Shown here: piece by piece, positions 10,726-23,672 of the stretch
Layout of the letters: each line of letters starts with the position of its first letter
Numbering within the stretch: position 1 is the first letter of the stretch
From: Gaertneriomyces semiglobifer
Lineage: Eukaryota > Chytridiomycota > Chytridiomycetes > Spizellomycetales > Spizellomycetaceae
Length of the DNA stretch: 64,000 bases
Direction: 5' to 3'
Assembly (NCBI GenBank): GCA_025558075.1
Contig: JAHLKF010000004.1
Coordinates: forward strand, 186,001 to 250,000
Made by a program: the position numbers and the translations under genes
Notes under the pieces: model-generated
The model's database searches: none
Seen by the model: the letters and a program-made list of their open reading frames with translations, nothing else
What the model was told of the DNA's origin: nothing

Positions 10726-12966
10726 ATGGCCATGCCATCCCTTATCAAGAAAGAATCGGCGCCGTTGTCTCCGACAACTACCGCGGCCGAGGATTCAGTT
10801 AGCAGTACGATGCAGGGCCAGTTTCCTACCGTTTCCAAACCCTTGCCGATTACTGGGACTGCAGGTTTACCGTTTGCTACGCTGGCCGAACGCCATGCAA
10901 GAAATTACGCTCCCGTCGATATGGTCGACTCGCACCACCAAACGGCTATATGGAGTGCTCCACCTTCCCCGCGCTGGCCTTCTTCTGCCCTAGCTGGGTC
11001 TCCCCTGAGTAGCATGTTCGGTACGACACCGACAATGTCCACTTCGCCACGCTTTCCACTTGCGACGGCGGCGTCTCCGTTACGGACAAGTCTGATGTCC
11101 AATGCTGCCACATTTGGCGAACATGCTCGGAAACCCAGTGGTGACGGACAGCGCAATATACCGTGTTGTGGAGAAGTACATGCGTCGTTTGATCAGTTTC
11201 TAAAGCACTACGAGCACAGTCATGTGAACGGCAGAAAGATCATGGTTTCCCGTCTCACCCAGCAACATGAAGAATCAAAGTCTGCAGCTGGTGGCGGGAT
11301 GGCAAGTGCTATTCAGTGGCAGGTTCCGGCTGTAACCGCTACCGGCGCTGCGCATGACCAACAAGATTCGATACCGACTGCGATCGCAGCTTGCGCTCGT
11401 GGTGGGTTATTTCCAGCAGGGACTGGTAATGCAGACGCTGATATTTCAGCTTTACTTGCGAATGAACCCGAGTCGGGAGGTACTGCGCAGATTTTGGCAA
11501 AGAGAAATCTCTCGTATGCAAATTTCTCTCTTGGATCTTATGCTACACTTGAGCTCAAGAGGTTAAGAGAGGAAGTGCGATTGTCGGGCGTCGATTTTTC
11601 GGATATTCTCGAAGGTCACGATAATCAGGAAACTCACAATGAGATGTCAAATGAAGTGCTGGAGAATGTCGGTTTGCCGATTCCGAGGAAAGAAGATGAT
11701 ACTGATACATCACCGAATGCGCAAGCAAGACCGATTGCTGTGCCTGCAGAACGCACAACACATCCACAACCCATACCGCAACCCGCTGCCATGGCCATTC
11801 CGATACACGTACAACCTTCATTAATACAGCATGGAACCGCAAATCCGCAACCCATGGTCATGCCCGCGCTCGTACCGAGACCCATTGCCCAACCTGCCCG
11901 CATGCACTCACATCCACATCTCGGACATGGTCTAGTGCGGCCATCCCAACCAGTGCATTGTATTTCGGACGGTGCTACAGCACATGCGTCTGAAGACCCG
12001 TTGATGGACTACATTGTGTCAACATTCCAAGCATCAAGTTTAAACACACCGACAATGGTACCGGTACGAAATGAAGTCTCCAACCCGCTTCCTCCGTTGA
12101 CGCTCGATACACCGTCCGTGCCGACACCGGCGTCCTCCACGTTATCTTCAATACTCCCAAACCCGGACCAGAGCAGGACTCAAGCCGCCCCTGAACAACC
12201 CACGGGTTTGAAAGAGGAGAACGTGACGACACCAAAGACCGAATTGGGCAAGGCGAACAGCGAAGCAGCGTTCAACGTAGACGGTGAAGAGACACCTACA
12301 CCTCGGAAACCACATCCGTGTCCCATTCCCGGATGTCTGAAGTCGTACAAAAACCCGAATGGACTCAAATATCATCTGCAACACGGACACCCAGAACTCC
12401 CGAGGCCAGAAGGTGCAGAAAACAAGACAAAAGAACACGACAAGAATGCGCCCAAACCGTATCCGTGTACGATGTACGGCTGCAACAAGCAGTACAAAAA
12501 CGTGAACGGGCTCAAGTACCATCTTGTCCACGCACATCAGTTTTCAGAGGCAGAATGCAAAACCATGTTGAAGGGCATACGGCATCATTCCACTTCCCGC
12601 ACCAGCTCGACCTGTTCTATTAGCACAGCTGGAAATGCACCTGATCATATGACGAACAATCCGTCAGATGATGCTCAATCTCAGGCCGCTGCTGCTCCCC
12701 GGGAAGTGTTCACCCCGAATATGACTCCTGAAAGCTTTGCCTACGACGTCCATCACACTTATAGCCCGTCCATGGAGACCTCTTCCCCTCTGGCGTATTC
12801 AGAGTATCAGGAATACCGTCAGGAGTACGAGTATGTTGATCCACCACATCAAATGGGCATGGAAGGTGTCGCTGAACTGGATGTGAATGGAATGCTGGCG
12901 CAGTTACTGAAAGGAATGGATGGTGGAGAGGGTGTCGCGGAGGCTACTGTTCGCGGATATGTATAG
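10726..12966 (+). CDS. SFP1-like C2H2 zinc-finger transcription factor
   Basis: Single exon, 746 aa, ATG in good context (ACAATGG). Near residues 529-556 and 578-605 are two paired C2H2 fingers of the split-finger type: C-x4-C then KNPNGLKYHLQHGH, and C-x4-C then KNVNGLKYHLVHAH. This KNxNGLKYH signature is typical of yeast Sfp1, a regulator of ribosome-biogenesis and growth genes. A degenerate finger (PCCGEVHASFDQFLKHYEHSH) lies near residue 147, which also occurs in this family. The middle is rich in Pro, Gln, Thr and Ser and probably disordered. Function is inferred from the finger pair; targets cannot be told. Confidence 0.88.
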   Translation: MAMPSLIKKESAPLSPTTTAAEDSVSSTMQGQFPTVSKPLPITGTAGLPFATLAERHARNYAPVDMVDSHHQTAIWSAPPSPRWPSSALAGSPLSSMFGTTPTMSTSPRFPLATAASPLRTSLMSNAATFGEHARKPSGDGQRNIPCCGEVHASFDQFLKHYEHSHVNGRKIMVSRLTQQHEESKSAAGGGMASAIQWQVPAVTATGAAHDQQDSIPTAIAACARGGLFPAGTGNADADISALLANEPESGGTAQILAKRNLSYANFSLGSYATLELKRLREEVRLSGVDFSDILEGHDNQETHNEMSNEVLENVGLPIPRKEDDTDTSPNAQARPIAVPAERTTHPQPIPQPAAMAIPIHVQPSLIQHGTANPQPMVMPALVPRPIAQPARMHSHPHLGHGLVRPSQPVHCISDGATAHASEDPLMDYIVSTFQASSLNTPTMVPVRNEVSNPLPPLTLDTPSVPTPASSTLSSILPNPDQSRTQAAPEQPTGLKEENVTTPKTELGKANSEAAFNVDGEETPTPRKPHPCPIPGCLKSYKNPNGLKYHLQHGHPELPRPEGAENKTKEHDKNAPKPYPCTMYGCNKQYKNVNGLKYHLVHAHQFSEAECKTMLKGIRHHSTSRTSSTCSISTAGNAPDHMTNNPSDDAQSQAAAAPREVFTPNMTPESFAYDVHHTYSPSMETSSPLAYSEYQEYRQEYEYVDPPHQMGMEGVAELDVNGMLAQLLKGMDGGEGVAEATVRGYV

Positions 12967-13359
12967 TACCTGTTTTTTTTCCATTACATTGACCGACAGT
13001 TGGTTACTGCCATTTGATTGTTTTTTGCTTTCTTCGTGTTTCGAACTCTCGATGTATGTTTCTCCTGCTTTGCATTTACTTGCAAGCGATATTCACGTTT
13101 AGAGATTGACTTTCATTTTGCATTATGTGAAGCAAACACGATACGGGGGCGTGCAGCGAGTGAGCATTGGTTTATTCTTAACACTGGTCTCTTAAATATT
13201 TCGTCCAAAAATGTGGGTATGCCATGCATCCATCATAGAAACTTCTCATTCATATGCTTGAGTTCATGGAAACACCCTTTAGACGTTGTGGGTATGAGTC
13301 GACACGATGGAAGGGTCCTGTGAATAGATCCAATCAGACAGTGTTCCATGGATACATAA
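12967..13359. other. intergenic between convergent genes
   Basis: T-rich 3' flank of the SFP1-like gene and 3' flank of the small repeat protein. No gene seen. Confidence 0.5.
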
Positions 13360-13770
13360 TCACGCACTCAAGAACTGTACCTTCAAGCGAGCGGCGGCTC
13401 GTTCGGCCTTTTGGACGTCACCCTTATCCAAAGCACCTTCGGCCTTCAACTTGTGACCGGCTTGGGTAAACGGCAAAGCGTGCCCTGCACCGCGCTCAAA
13501 TTCCCCTTTAATGTACGAACTTGTCGTAACGCTCTGGTGCATTCCGTGGTCCATGTGGCTTTCGGCCTTTTGCGCCTTGTGTTCGTTTCCTTTCTTGCGA
13601 GCACCATCGGCTTTGAGTTGGTGACCCAAGTCTGTACCGGGGAGCATGTGGCCGACGCCGCGTTCAAGCGTTCCTTCGATTTTGGAACCGGTTGTGACGG
13701 GGTGGGTGACTGCGGCGGAGGTGGTTGTGGTGTTGGTGGTGTATCCAGCTGGAGAGTTGTAAGAGGCCAT
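13360..13770 (-). CDS. small two-repeat hydrophilic protein (136 aa)
   Basis: ATG 13770-13768, single exon. The protein is two tandem copies of a ~47-residue unit, one starting TTGSKIEGTLERGVGHMLPG and one TTSSYIKGEFERGAGHALPF, each continuing with LGHQLKADGA or AGHKLKAEGA and a KxGxxxKAxxAE helix. The pattern G-x-x-E-x-G-x-G-H ... L-K-A-x-G-A-x-x-K-G loosely resembles CsbD-like stress proteins, but the match is weak. The promoter has a TATA box and a CRE-like inverted repeat, consistent with a small inducible stress protein. Cytosolic; no signal peptide. Confidence 0.75.
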   Translation of the reverse strand: MASYNSPAGYTTNTTTTSAAVTHPVTTGSKIEGTLERGVGHMLPGTDLGHQLKADGARKKGNEHKAQKAESHMDHGMHQSVTTSSYIKGEFERGAGHALPFTQAGHKLKAEGALDKGDVQKAERAAARLKVQFLSA

Positions 13771-13887
13771 TGTGGATGGTTAGAAGGTTGTATCAAGTGA
13801 TTTGGTTTAAAGCGTTTTGCAGAAGTTGATGTTCTTTGATGCTGTTTTACTTTCAGACAGCAATGGGTTTGGCAACCCCGCTGCGGC

Positions 13888-13894
13888 ATTTATA
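13888..13894 (-). promoter_or_regulatory. TATA box of two-repeat protein gene
   Basis: On the minus strand the sequence reads CCTATAAATGCC, about 120 bp upstream of the ATG at 13770, with a pyrimidine/adenine-rich leader in between. Confidence 0.6.
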
Positions 13895-14007
13895 GGCAAG
13901 CTCAAGAGTGCCGACTCGTCGAGTTGCATCATGCAGCAACTGGCGGGTGCCAAATTCCCTCCGTGAACATGAATGGGTCTCGATTGTGGCGGTCGGTGAT
14001 GCTTTAC

Positions 14008-14025
14008 TGACGTACAGCAGCGTCA
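14008..14025. promoter_or_regulatory. CRE-like inverted repeat
   Basis: TGACG and CGTCA half-sites face each other across 8 bp, about 240 bp upstream of the two-repeat gene's ATG. TGACGT is the core bound by ATF/CREB-type bZIP factors that act in fungal stress responses. Spacing is wider than a canonical CRE, so binding is an inference. Confidence 0.4.
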
Positions 14026-15438
14026 TTGGCATGGCCCAGGTGAATTCACGCAGTGGCCGAAAAACAAAATAAACAGAAAGCTGGTTCTTGGATGCCCATT
14101 CGGTTTCTGAATGAATGTTCCGTATGGATTGAAGTTCGAGACGTGGCAGAGCGCATTTCCCAGTTCTTGGCGTAAACTCCGCCCGCTTATGTAATTTCCA
14201 ACTCACTCGCCCCCAAGCCACAAACACGTGCCCCCGCGTTGTCCGAATTCAATGCCGGTTTCCAATGCCCCCCGAAGACCTTTTGCCGAACTGCCGCACT
14301 TTTGATCATCGCAGCACAGCACAGATGAGATCGATGCGGGTTGCAAAGGAGGATTGCAGTTGAAAGGACATTGTGTGTGGCGTGTGTTGCTTTGATGCAT
14401 TATTGTATGTAAGTCATGGAACTCCCACTATTAGGTTGACAAGTGAATAGCAACGTGAGAGCAGGTGTCCCACTGGCTCACCCCACTCCTGTGAAGAGTC
14501 GCCCGTACGTTATCTGATCAGAGTTATACCCTAATTCAGGAGTAGTCCTAGCAGTGCACAGTCAATTTGTACTTGTTTCTCGCGAGGGGGCGCTGCTACT
14601 GTAATAAGAGAATGACTGCGTGCGTAGAAGCGCTGATAGCCAGACATCCACACACTTTGTTGCATTCTGGAGTGCGGAAAATGAGGTTCTACCGCCCTAA
14701 CGTACTGCTCAATGTTCGTGCAATGCTGTGGTTGAACTCTGACGACGAACGGACAGCGATGTGCGTCTTGCAACGGCAAGTTGTAAAAGTGCATCGTTCC
14801 CCGACTGCGGTGGCCCGTTCATCTGCCGCGTTTGGACATTTTGGGCGCAACGCGAACCTGCAAAACCTGCCTGCGTTACTGCCAAAAAAAAAAAAAAGGT
14901 ACACCATCGTCGGGCAGCAGGCTGCTGTCGGTGCGACGTGGGAACTTGGAGTTGGACCTCCGAAAAGCAAGTTGATGGATTCGCTAAGTGGAATGTCCGT
15001 CGGCCCGCAACTCTATTTTTTGCCTATATACGGGAGGGGAGGTCGAGAAGCCAAGCAAGGTTTGGTGCATGAACCCTTGCGACCTCATTCTTCAAACATC
15101 TTTGCTTCTCTTACTGATCCCATTCCGTGGTGGGACGTATGCAAGTTGAATGGACGACGTATCTATTGAGAGATCCTACCATCCACACAGAGCTCCGTGC
15201 AAAGAGTTATTCTTAGATATTGCTGGGGACCACGCAAAAAACCCTTTGTTCGACAAAACCTACGTATTTTCAGCAAAACAACGTCGTGACATAGGTCGTG
15301 ATTGGATTTTCTCGGTTGTGCCGAATGGTTTAGCTCTTAGACTAGTCCGTAGTAAAAAGAGATATAGATTTTAGACGGGATCAAGTTCCAACTACTGGGG
15401 TTCTTCTAACAGCTGGCCGGCTAGCTGAACCTTTCCTG
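14026..15438. other. intergenic between divergent genes
   Basis: About 1.4 kb between the small-protein promoter and receptor 1. It contains a 13-bp A run near 14884 and a TATA-like CCTATATACGGG near 15023. A long frame at 14567-15169 lacks an ATG start and has no motif, so I do not call it. Confidence 0.45.
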
Positions 15439-17045
15439 ATGGCCATGCCTGTGCTAACGGAGCATCCTCTACCGGCGGGAACCGAAGCAAGAGACTATGA
15501 CTTGGATTACGTGCTCCTATGGAATGCGCAAGCGTATTGGGTCTCGGTGGCCCTATTGCTCATAAGCATCCTTGCGATTTGTCTCAACTCATTCATCTTG
15601 TTCCTGGGAGCTCGTGAGCGCGAGCTAAGAAGTCCTGCGGTATGGCCTATGAGTACGTCTCATTTGTCTGTGGAACTTCCCAAACTAACTTTACCTCGCA
15701 GAACCTCTTTGTTCTCTCATTAGCGTTCACGGACTTTTCGATTGGGATATATAAGCTGTGTCATTTCATTCCGACAATCATTGCTGGAGGATGGTCGATA
15801 GGCGGGACATGGTGCCAAGCGCATGGGTTTCTGATAGTTATGGTGGAGGCACAGTCGTTGTTTGGAATGGGTGCGCTGGCGTGGGAGCGATACTGTTCGA
15901 TTGTCAAGCGACAGCCGTTGTCAAGACGAGGGGTTGTGAAGATTGTCGCTGGCATCTGGGCTGCCGCAATCATTATAGCCAGCGCGCAATGGTGGGGCCC
16001 AGGTGGAAGATACGTTATGCAGAGTTCTCTAATGTGAGTACCTGCAGTGCGCTAGATCTGGCGCGTGGCCTTTTGCTAATTGTTTGGCTCTTGATTGCAG
16101 GTACTGTGCTGGCGACTGGTCCGGAAAAGAGCGAATCAGCGTCGCATTCACACTGCTCTGCACTGGCTGGGTAGCGGCAGCACTAATATTTTTTGCGGTC
16201 CTTTACTACCGCATCAATCGCGCCGTTCATATCACCTTTCGCGCTCTGCACAAAGTCGCACGCACCCCGCGAGCTGATTCCTACATATTACCTGCTGATG
16301 TTACAGGGGTGGATGCCGAAGGCCGGGAGGTGTCATCCATGTCAACGGCTAAGCACGACGAGCGACATCAAGCTCTAGAGCAAGCGCTCACAAGAAAAAG
16401 TGTAATTCTCGTTCTTGTCTTTTGGATGGGATGGGCACCATATATGGGCAGTTTTCTTTACGAGTTAATATTGAAACGACAAAGCCCTCAGTGGCTGGAC
16501 TCACTTTCAGCAATCATGGTGATCACCAAGTGAGTGTTGCATAGCTTGAAATTCCCAATATTTCGGAGCGCATTGCTAACACTTGATGCTGCAGCTCCGT
16601 GTGGAACCCGTTCTTGTTCATTTTCCTTGACAGTCGCTGGAAGAATGCCGCACGTACCATCTTTGGCATGAGTCCAACCTCTTCATTCGCCGCTTCTGAC
16701 TGCCGACAGTTAACGAATTCACAAAGCGGTGCGCGTGGTCAATCTGCGACCGCCTACAAGCGACCGCAGGATTCACGAAGCGTCTTTTCCGGAAAGGCGG
16801 ATCCGGAGACAGGCCGACCGTCTGTCAACTCTGTACGTTTCTTTGACTCTACTGCAGCGTTCGCCGCCATGGGGTCAAGTTATATGGACGACATTAGGAC
16901 GCCGACACCTGCTGTAACGGAATCGCGACGGCCTACAGTCGATTACACCAACATTCCCTTTTCGCCGGTGTCGCCCGATGCAGATATAACGCCAACACTT
17001 TGGGATGATAGCCCGCTGCGACAGCAGGATACCCGGACACCGTAG
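15439..17045 (+). CDS. class A (rhodopsin-like) G-protein-coupled receptor 1
   Basis: Exons 15439-15639, 15702-16033, 16101-16529, 16595-17045; 470 aa. Seven helices are visible. Class A hallmarks: NLFVLSLAFTD in helix 2 (Asp2.50), Cys3.25 in TWCQAHGFLI, WERYCSIV as the ERY/DRY motif after helix 3, a Cys in loop 2 (YCAGDWSG) for the disulphide, FWMGWAPY in helix 6, and TNSVWNPFLF in helix 7 (NPxxY region). After splicing, position 7.43 is Ile, not the retinal-binding Lys, so it is not a retinal-linked opsin. Loop 3 is moderately long and the 140-residue tail is Ser/Thr-rich. It should signal through heterotrimeric G proteins at the plasma membrane; ligand unknown. It is a paralogue of the gene at 54917. 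Confidence 0.88.
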
Positions 17046-17148
17046 TAGAGTAGTAGTATCAGTCACATTAAAGTAGTATATAGAAAATTTTGGAATGCCT
17101 GTAAAAGATAATACTGGAGAAATGCGTATATCCTGTCCCCTCTCATCT

Positions 17149-17817
17149 TTATGCACGCCTGACCTCACACCGTAATCGACCGCCGCCAGCAGCTTCCCAC
17201 GCGCCCTTCCACTCAATAAAGTGCTTTCGTACAAGGTCAAAGTCCGACTCGATGCATCCATATGACATGATCAGATGCTCCTTGTTTTCTTCGTCTACAT
17301 CCATATAACCCACTTCGTACAGCTCAACCGGGCTCTTCAACAGACACTCTATTGGCGGCAATGAGACCGGGTATGCCAATAACTTCGCAACTGTCTCTTC
17401 CGATATCATCAGCGAATCAGATGACCTAGTTCGCACAAAGATCTCTTGTATCCGCGGTTCATGCACGTCGCCTTTCCTGTATCCGATCCACCATCCTTGG
17501 AAATCACAGCCCTCGGTTTTCACATCTCCTTCTACCTTGACCCACGTTACTTTATCCACTTTTTCTTTCATGGAACCTGTCTGCCTTGCAGCCCAGGGCG
17601 ACCACACTTTGGACACCCATTGCGCGGAGAGTCCGGTCGCATAATCGATATCAAAAGAGACGAGAACGCATGGTTTCAAGCCTGCCAGCAAGAAAAGAAC
17701 TTCGCCATACAGACACAGGGAAGCCGGGTTCAGCTGGGGGTGGGGAGGTAAATGTGCTTGGAACTCTCTTTCCAGATCTCTAAGCTGTCGAATGGCGGGA
17801 TAAAGTAACTGAGACAT
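17149..17817 (-). CDS. hypothetical protein (222 aa)
   Basis: Single exon starting at ATG 17817, convergent with receptor 1. The protein looks genuine (even composition, alternating charged and hydrophobic stretches such as LYGEVLFLLAGLKPCVLVSF and LVRKHFIEWKGAWEAAGGG) but matches no family I recognise. No signal peptide or clear membrane segment; probably a soluble cytosolic or nuclear protein. Confidence 0.7.
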   Translation of the reverse strand: MSQLLYPAIRQLRDLEREFQAHLPPHPQLNPASLCLYGEVLFLLAGLKPCVLVSFDIDYATGLSAQWVSKVWSPWAARQTGSMKEKVDKVTWVKVEGDVKTEGCDFQGWWIGYRKGDVHEPRIQEIFVRTRSSDSLMISEETVAKLLAYPVSLPPIECLLKSPVELYEVGYMDVDEENKEHLIMSYGCIESDFDLVRKHFIEWKGAWEAAGGGRLRCEVRRA

Positions 17818-17925
17818 GGATAGATGGTTTGGGAGTTTGCATTATTTTGTTTTTATTTTGGAATGTGAACGCGCTAAGCTCTCTGATGATGCTTCATGGA
17901 ACAGCTTGTGTTAATGGCAAGGTTA

Positions 17926-20491
17926 CTACCATTCCGTGGCATCTGTTGCTTGATACACTGGAAGAAATGGTGACATCGCCGGTGGTACTTGTAACCCTAT
18001 AAAGAAATGTCAATGCCTGTTACCGATGAACATGCTCCGTGAGAACGCAACCTTACCGTTCTCAAGTGCAACAGCCATCTCGCTGCAGGGATCCACGTCA
18101 ACGCCAAGCGATTCGTAATTCCCGACACTTGCCGGCGGACTGTGCAAACCTGACGATTCGGCAGTTTTGAACAGCGAGGTGAAATGATCATTTGGATTGA
18201 GCGTTGGACAGCCAACTAATCCCGCCTGCCCGTGCTGATCATAGTTTTCCATTTGCTGTGGCGTACTCTCAAGAGCGCCTCGATCGTCAAACTCACCCTG
18301 CTCGTTGTCGAAGTCTAAGTCACATAGGTTGTGGTCATATGTAGCGACCTCGACTGCTGCTGGATCAGGTGTTTCAACAGCGCAGGTTGGGTATTCTTCG
18401 GCTTGTTGTGCAGGCGGAAACGAGTGGGACTGTTTCTGTGTTCGCTCTTGCGCATTTTGGAAGCCGTATACCTCGGATTGCTCGTATACCGACGAGTCAG
18501 AAACGCACACCTGATAGGTTTGAATTCCCAGGCTTTCGGTAGGGCCGTGATACGCAACGGAGTGACCTTCGGTTTTCACAGGATCAAGAGCGAGGCTTTC
18601 CCAGTCATTTTCTTGCTTGACAGGAATTGGTGCGGTTTGAAAGCCATTGGGAACTGTAAATCCACCGGGTCTGATATCGCTTGGAGCCGTACCACCATAT
18701 TGATGATTAAGCTCGAGGTTGTCCTCATTTATTGTTTGTCCCTGCATCTCAGCCATGATATCATTCTGAGCTACGGTGCACGAGCCGTCAGACTCAAATT
18801 GCGCCAGACCAACGTACAGCCCAATGGAGATATCGTCGTGTGTCATCGTGCCTTGGTCTTGCTTGTATTGCATGAGCTCGACAGCTGGCGTCTCCATTTT
18901 AGTGGGAGTATCTGCTTCCTCATCAGTGTCTGTAGTAACCTCGGCATAGCACTGCATTGCTGGGAAGACGTCACGATTACTTTCTGGCGCAACTGGCTCA
19001 TCAGTCGTCGAGGCACCATGGCTAGGAAGTTCACGGTAGAGGTACTGAGCATTTCCTGGTGCTCTCGCCTGTAGGTGTTGCTGTACACTCGGATCGACAG
19101 GGATTCCGATGCTTGAGCGGCGTGGTTGGATTGCAACGGCGTACGGGTGGAAACCTCGAATGCTATTCGTACTCGCTCTTCGTAGGATGTGGGACGGTCT
19201 TTCTAGAACTCCGTTGTACGCGGGAGGCAACGCAACCGCATGGCCACAATTGTACGTGGTGCGATCTTGCATAATTCCCTCTTGCCGTGGGTAGAACCAT
19301 CGCATATCATCCACACTCATTCCTGCCAAGATTCTCAAATGAGCCTTTTGCACGCGCTGAATAGATGGAGGTAATCGCGCGCACCCACCGTTGTGATTTG
19401 TCTGCGACATGGTCGCAGGAGGCACAGGTTGCACATAGTCGAACGGCTCAGGAGGTGGAATATACCCTTGCACATGCGGTTGCGAGGACCGCCGGGGTAA
19501 ACTCATGGATTGCCCGTAAAGCGTCGTGACGGCAGGTACCATCAGCCCGTTATTTTGTATAGGAGACTGACTTGCAGGCGGCACCAGTGGAACTCCCGAT
19601 TCCGTCCGATTCGCCCATGCTTCATACTTTAGGAATGTCGGTGAGAAAAACGCATGTGAACAAACAAATGTAGTATTTTACCTTGTCGGCGCTCACACGG
19701 TTAAAGTTCTCCACCTTCCCGTTCGCCTTCACGACGTGTACAGAGTAGAATACATGCGTCATGATTTTCTTGATCGTTGCATTATCAGCTATACAATCTT
19801 CAAAGCTCGGATTTCCCGAGCTTGTAGGCCGGCTTGTCCCCGTGGGAAAAGATTGAACATTCCTAACACCTCGGGACAGAGCGGCTTGAAGACGATCCTA
19901 GATTCGGTTCACATTCATTTTAATGAAAGTGCAAACCACCGTGATATTGCCGAGGAAAAACAGACGTGTACCTGACTGATGTTCCAGCAATGGATGGTGC
20001 GTCCATCCTTGACCTGCAAATAAACACCGAATGTCGCGAATTGCTTCACTTCACAGATCCGACCTCCTGCCCTCATGGCATCGTCAAAGGACTCTCGTGC
20101 CGTTGCTCGAGGTGTCTGCGAAGGCGTGGTCGGCGTCCTCAACCCCGATGCCGGAAGTGGGACCGTGGGTAAGTCAGGAACATGCGGTTGCAGCCTCTGA
20201 CGAGAGACATTGGTGTACGTCTTGACATATGATTCAATATTCTCAGCTTGTTCACGATCTAGTACCGCGGGAAAACCGTCTGTTTACTTACAAAGATCTG
20301 GCTGGTAGGAAGCCGGACCTTGACACTAAAGTTTTCGTTCCGAGCCTAGCGACAAAGACGAATTAAAATCACCAAAAGGGCACTTTGTGGCAACCAACGA
20401 AACACAATATGGGGCTTACATGCAGTAGATTTTGAGTAATGGTTCCCCCAGCGTTGATGGCTTCTTCGAACGACATGTTGGGCAGGGGCAT
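17926..20491 (-). CDS. unrecognised protein with three tandem ~50-residue modules
   Basis: Exons 20420-20491, 20292-20345, 19972-20220, 19682-19897, 18057-19626 and 17926-17996 join in consistent phase (about 744 aa). The N-terminal ~200 residues hold three related modules: SFEEAINAGGTI...NFSVKV...VSRQRLQ, SFDDAMRAGGRI...FGVYLQVKDGR...ISQDRLQA and SFEDCIADNATI...YSVHVVKANGK...VSADKYEA. The remaining ~540 residues are low-complexity, rich in Gln, Pro, Asn and acidic residues, as in many transcriptional regulators, but I recognise no DNA-binding domain. An extra 5' exon at 20644-20710, spliced to an extended exon ending at 20514, would also keep frame and add about 30 residues. Confidence 0.72.
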
Positions 20492-20714
20492 CTTGGAGAC
20501 GTGGACAGGCCGACCTAAGGACACACTAGACTAACCGGCAAGACCTTTCTCTGGATCTGACAGAGCATTCCATAAATCAATGGCAGATGAAGAGAATGCT
20601 TACTGTGCAAGCATGAAACCAAGCGAGTCTTTTGGCCTCTCACCAGCCACAGAGGAGCCGGCCTTGCAAGCAGTCGGTGAGCATTGGCAGTCATATCCAC
20701 TGTTTGTCATCTGC

Positions 20715-21128
20715 ACCGCCCTACATTTGCAAATCATTGCGAATTCGTCGCAGGCTTTTCAGCTTTTTTTCAGCTTTGGAAATGACAGCCGCCCCGGGCG
20801 CGTCTGTGGGAAAATATCGCAACATGTGCAAAGCATCACACGAGTACTATTGTACGAGGTGAGAAAGACAGGTAATGATCCCAAAAGGAACTCTGTATCT
20901 CAAATAAAAACCAATTAGAAAAAAATACATTCCAGCTTCGCACATTGTCTAACAAAAACCACCCTAATCGCACAAGGGTATCATCATACCCAACCTTTGT
21001 CACTGCCATTTAACGCTACAGTCGGGCCATTCTATGTACTATGCACATCTCAGCTTGCGCTATGCGCTACCGGTTTCATTTCGGTATGACGAACTTTGCC
21101 CAGCGTCCCGTGGGACAGATTGCAATGC
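20715..21128. other. intergenic
   Basis: Promoter region of the module protein and 3' flank of RLI1. No further gene seen. Confidence 0.45.

Positions 21129-23672
<2,544 letters not shown>

Noticed and set aside
14567..15169. 200-codon plus-strand frame upstream of receptor 1
   Set aside because: It begins with TTG, not ATG, crosses an A13 run and shows no family motif.
16508..16530. Apparent Lys before NSVWNP in receptor 1, suggesting an opsin
   Set aside because: The Lys codon uses the first base of the GTGAGT donor; after splicing the codon is AAC (Asn) and the 7.43 position is Ile.
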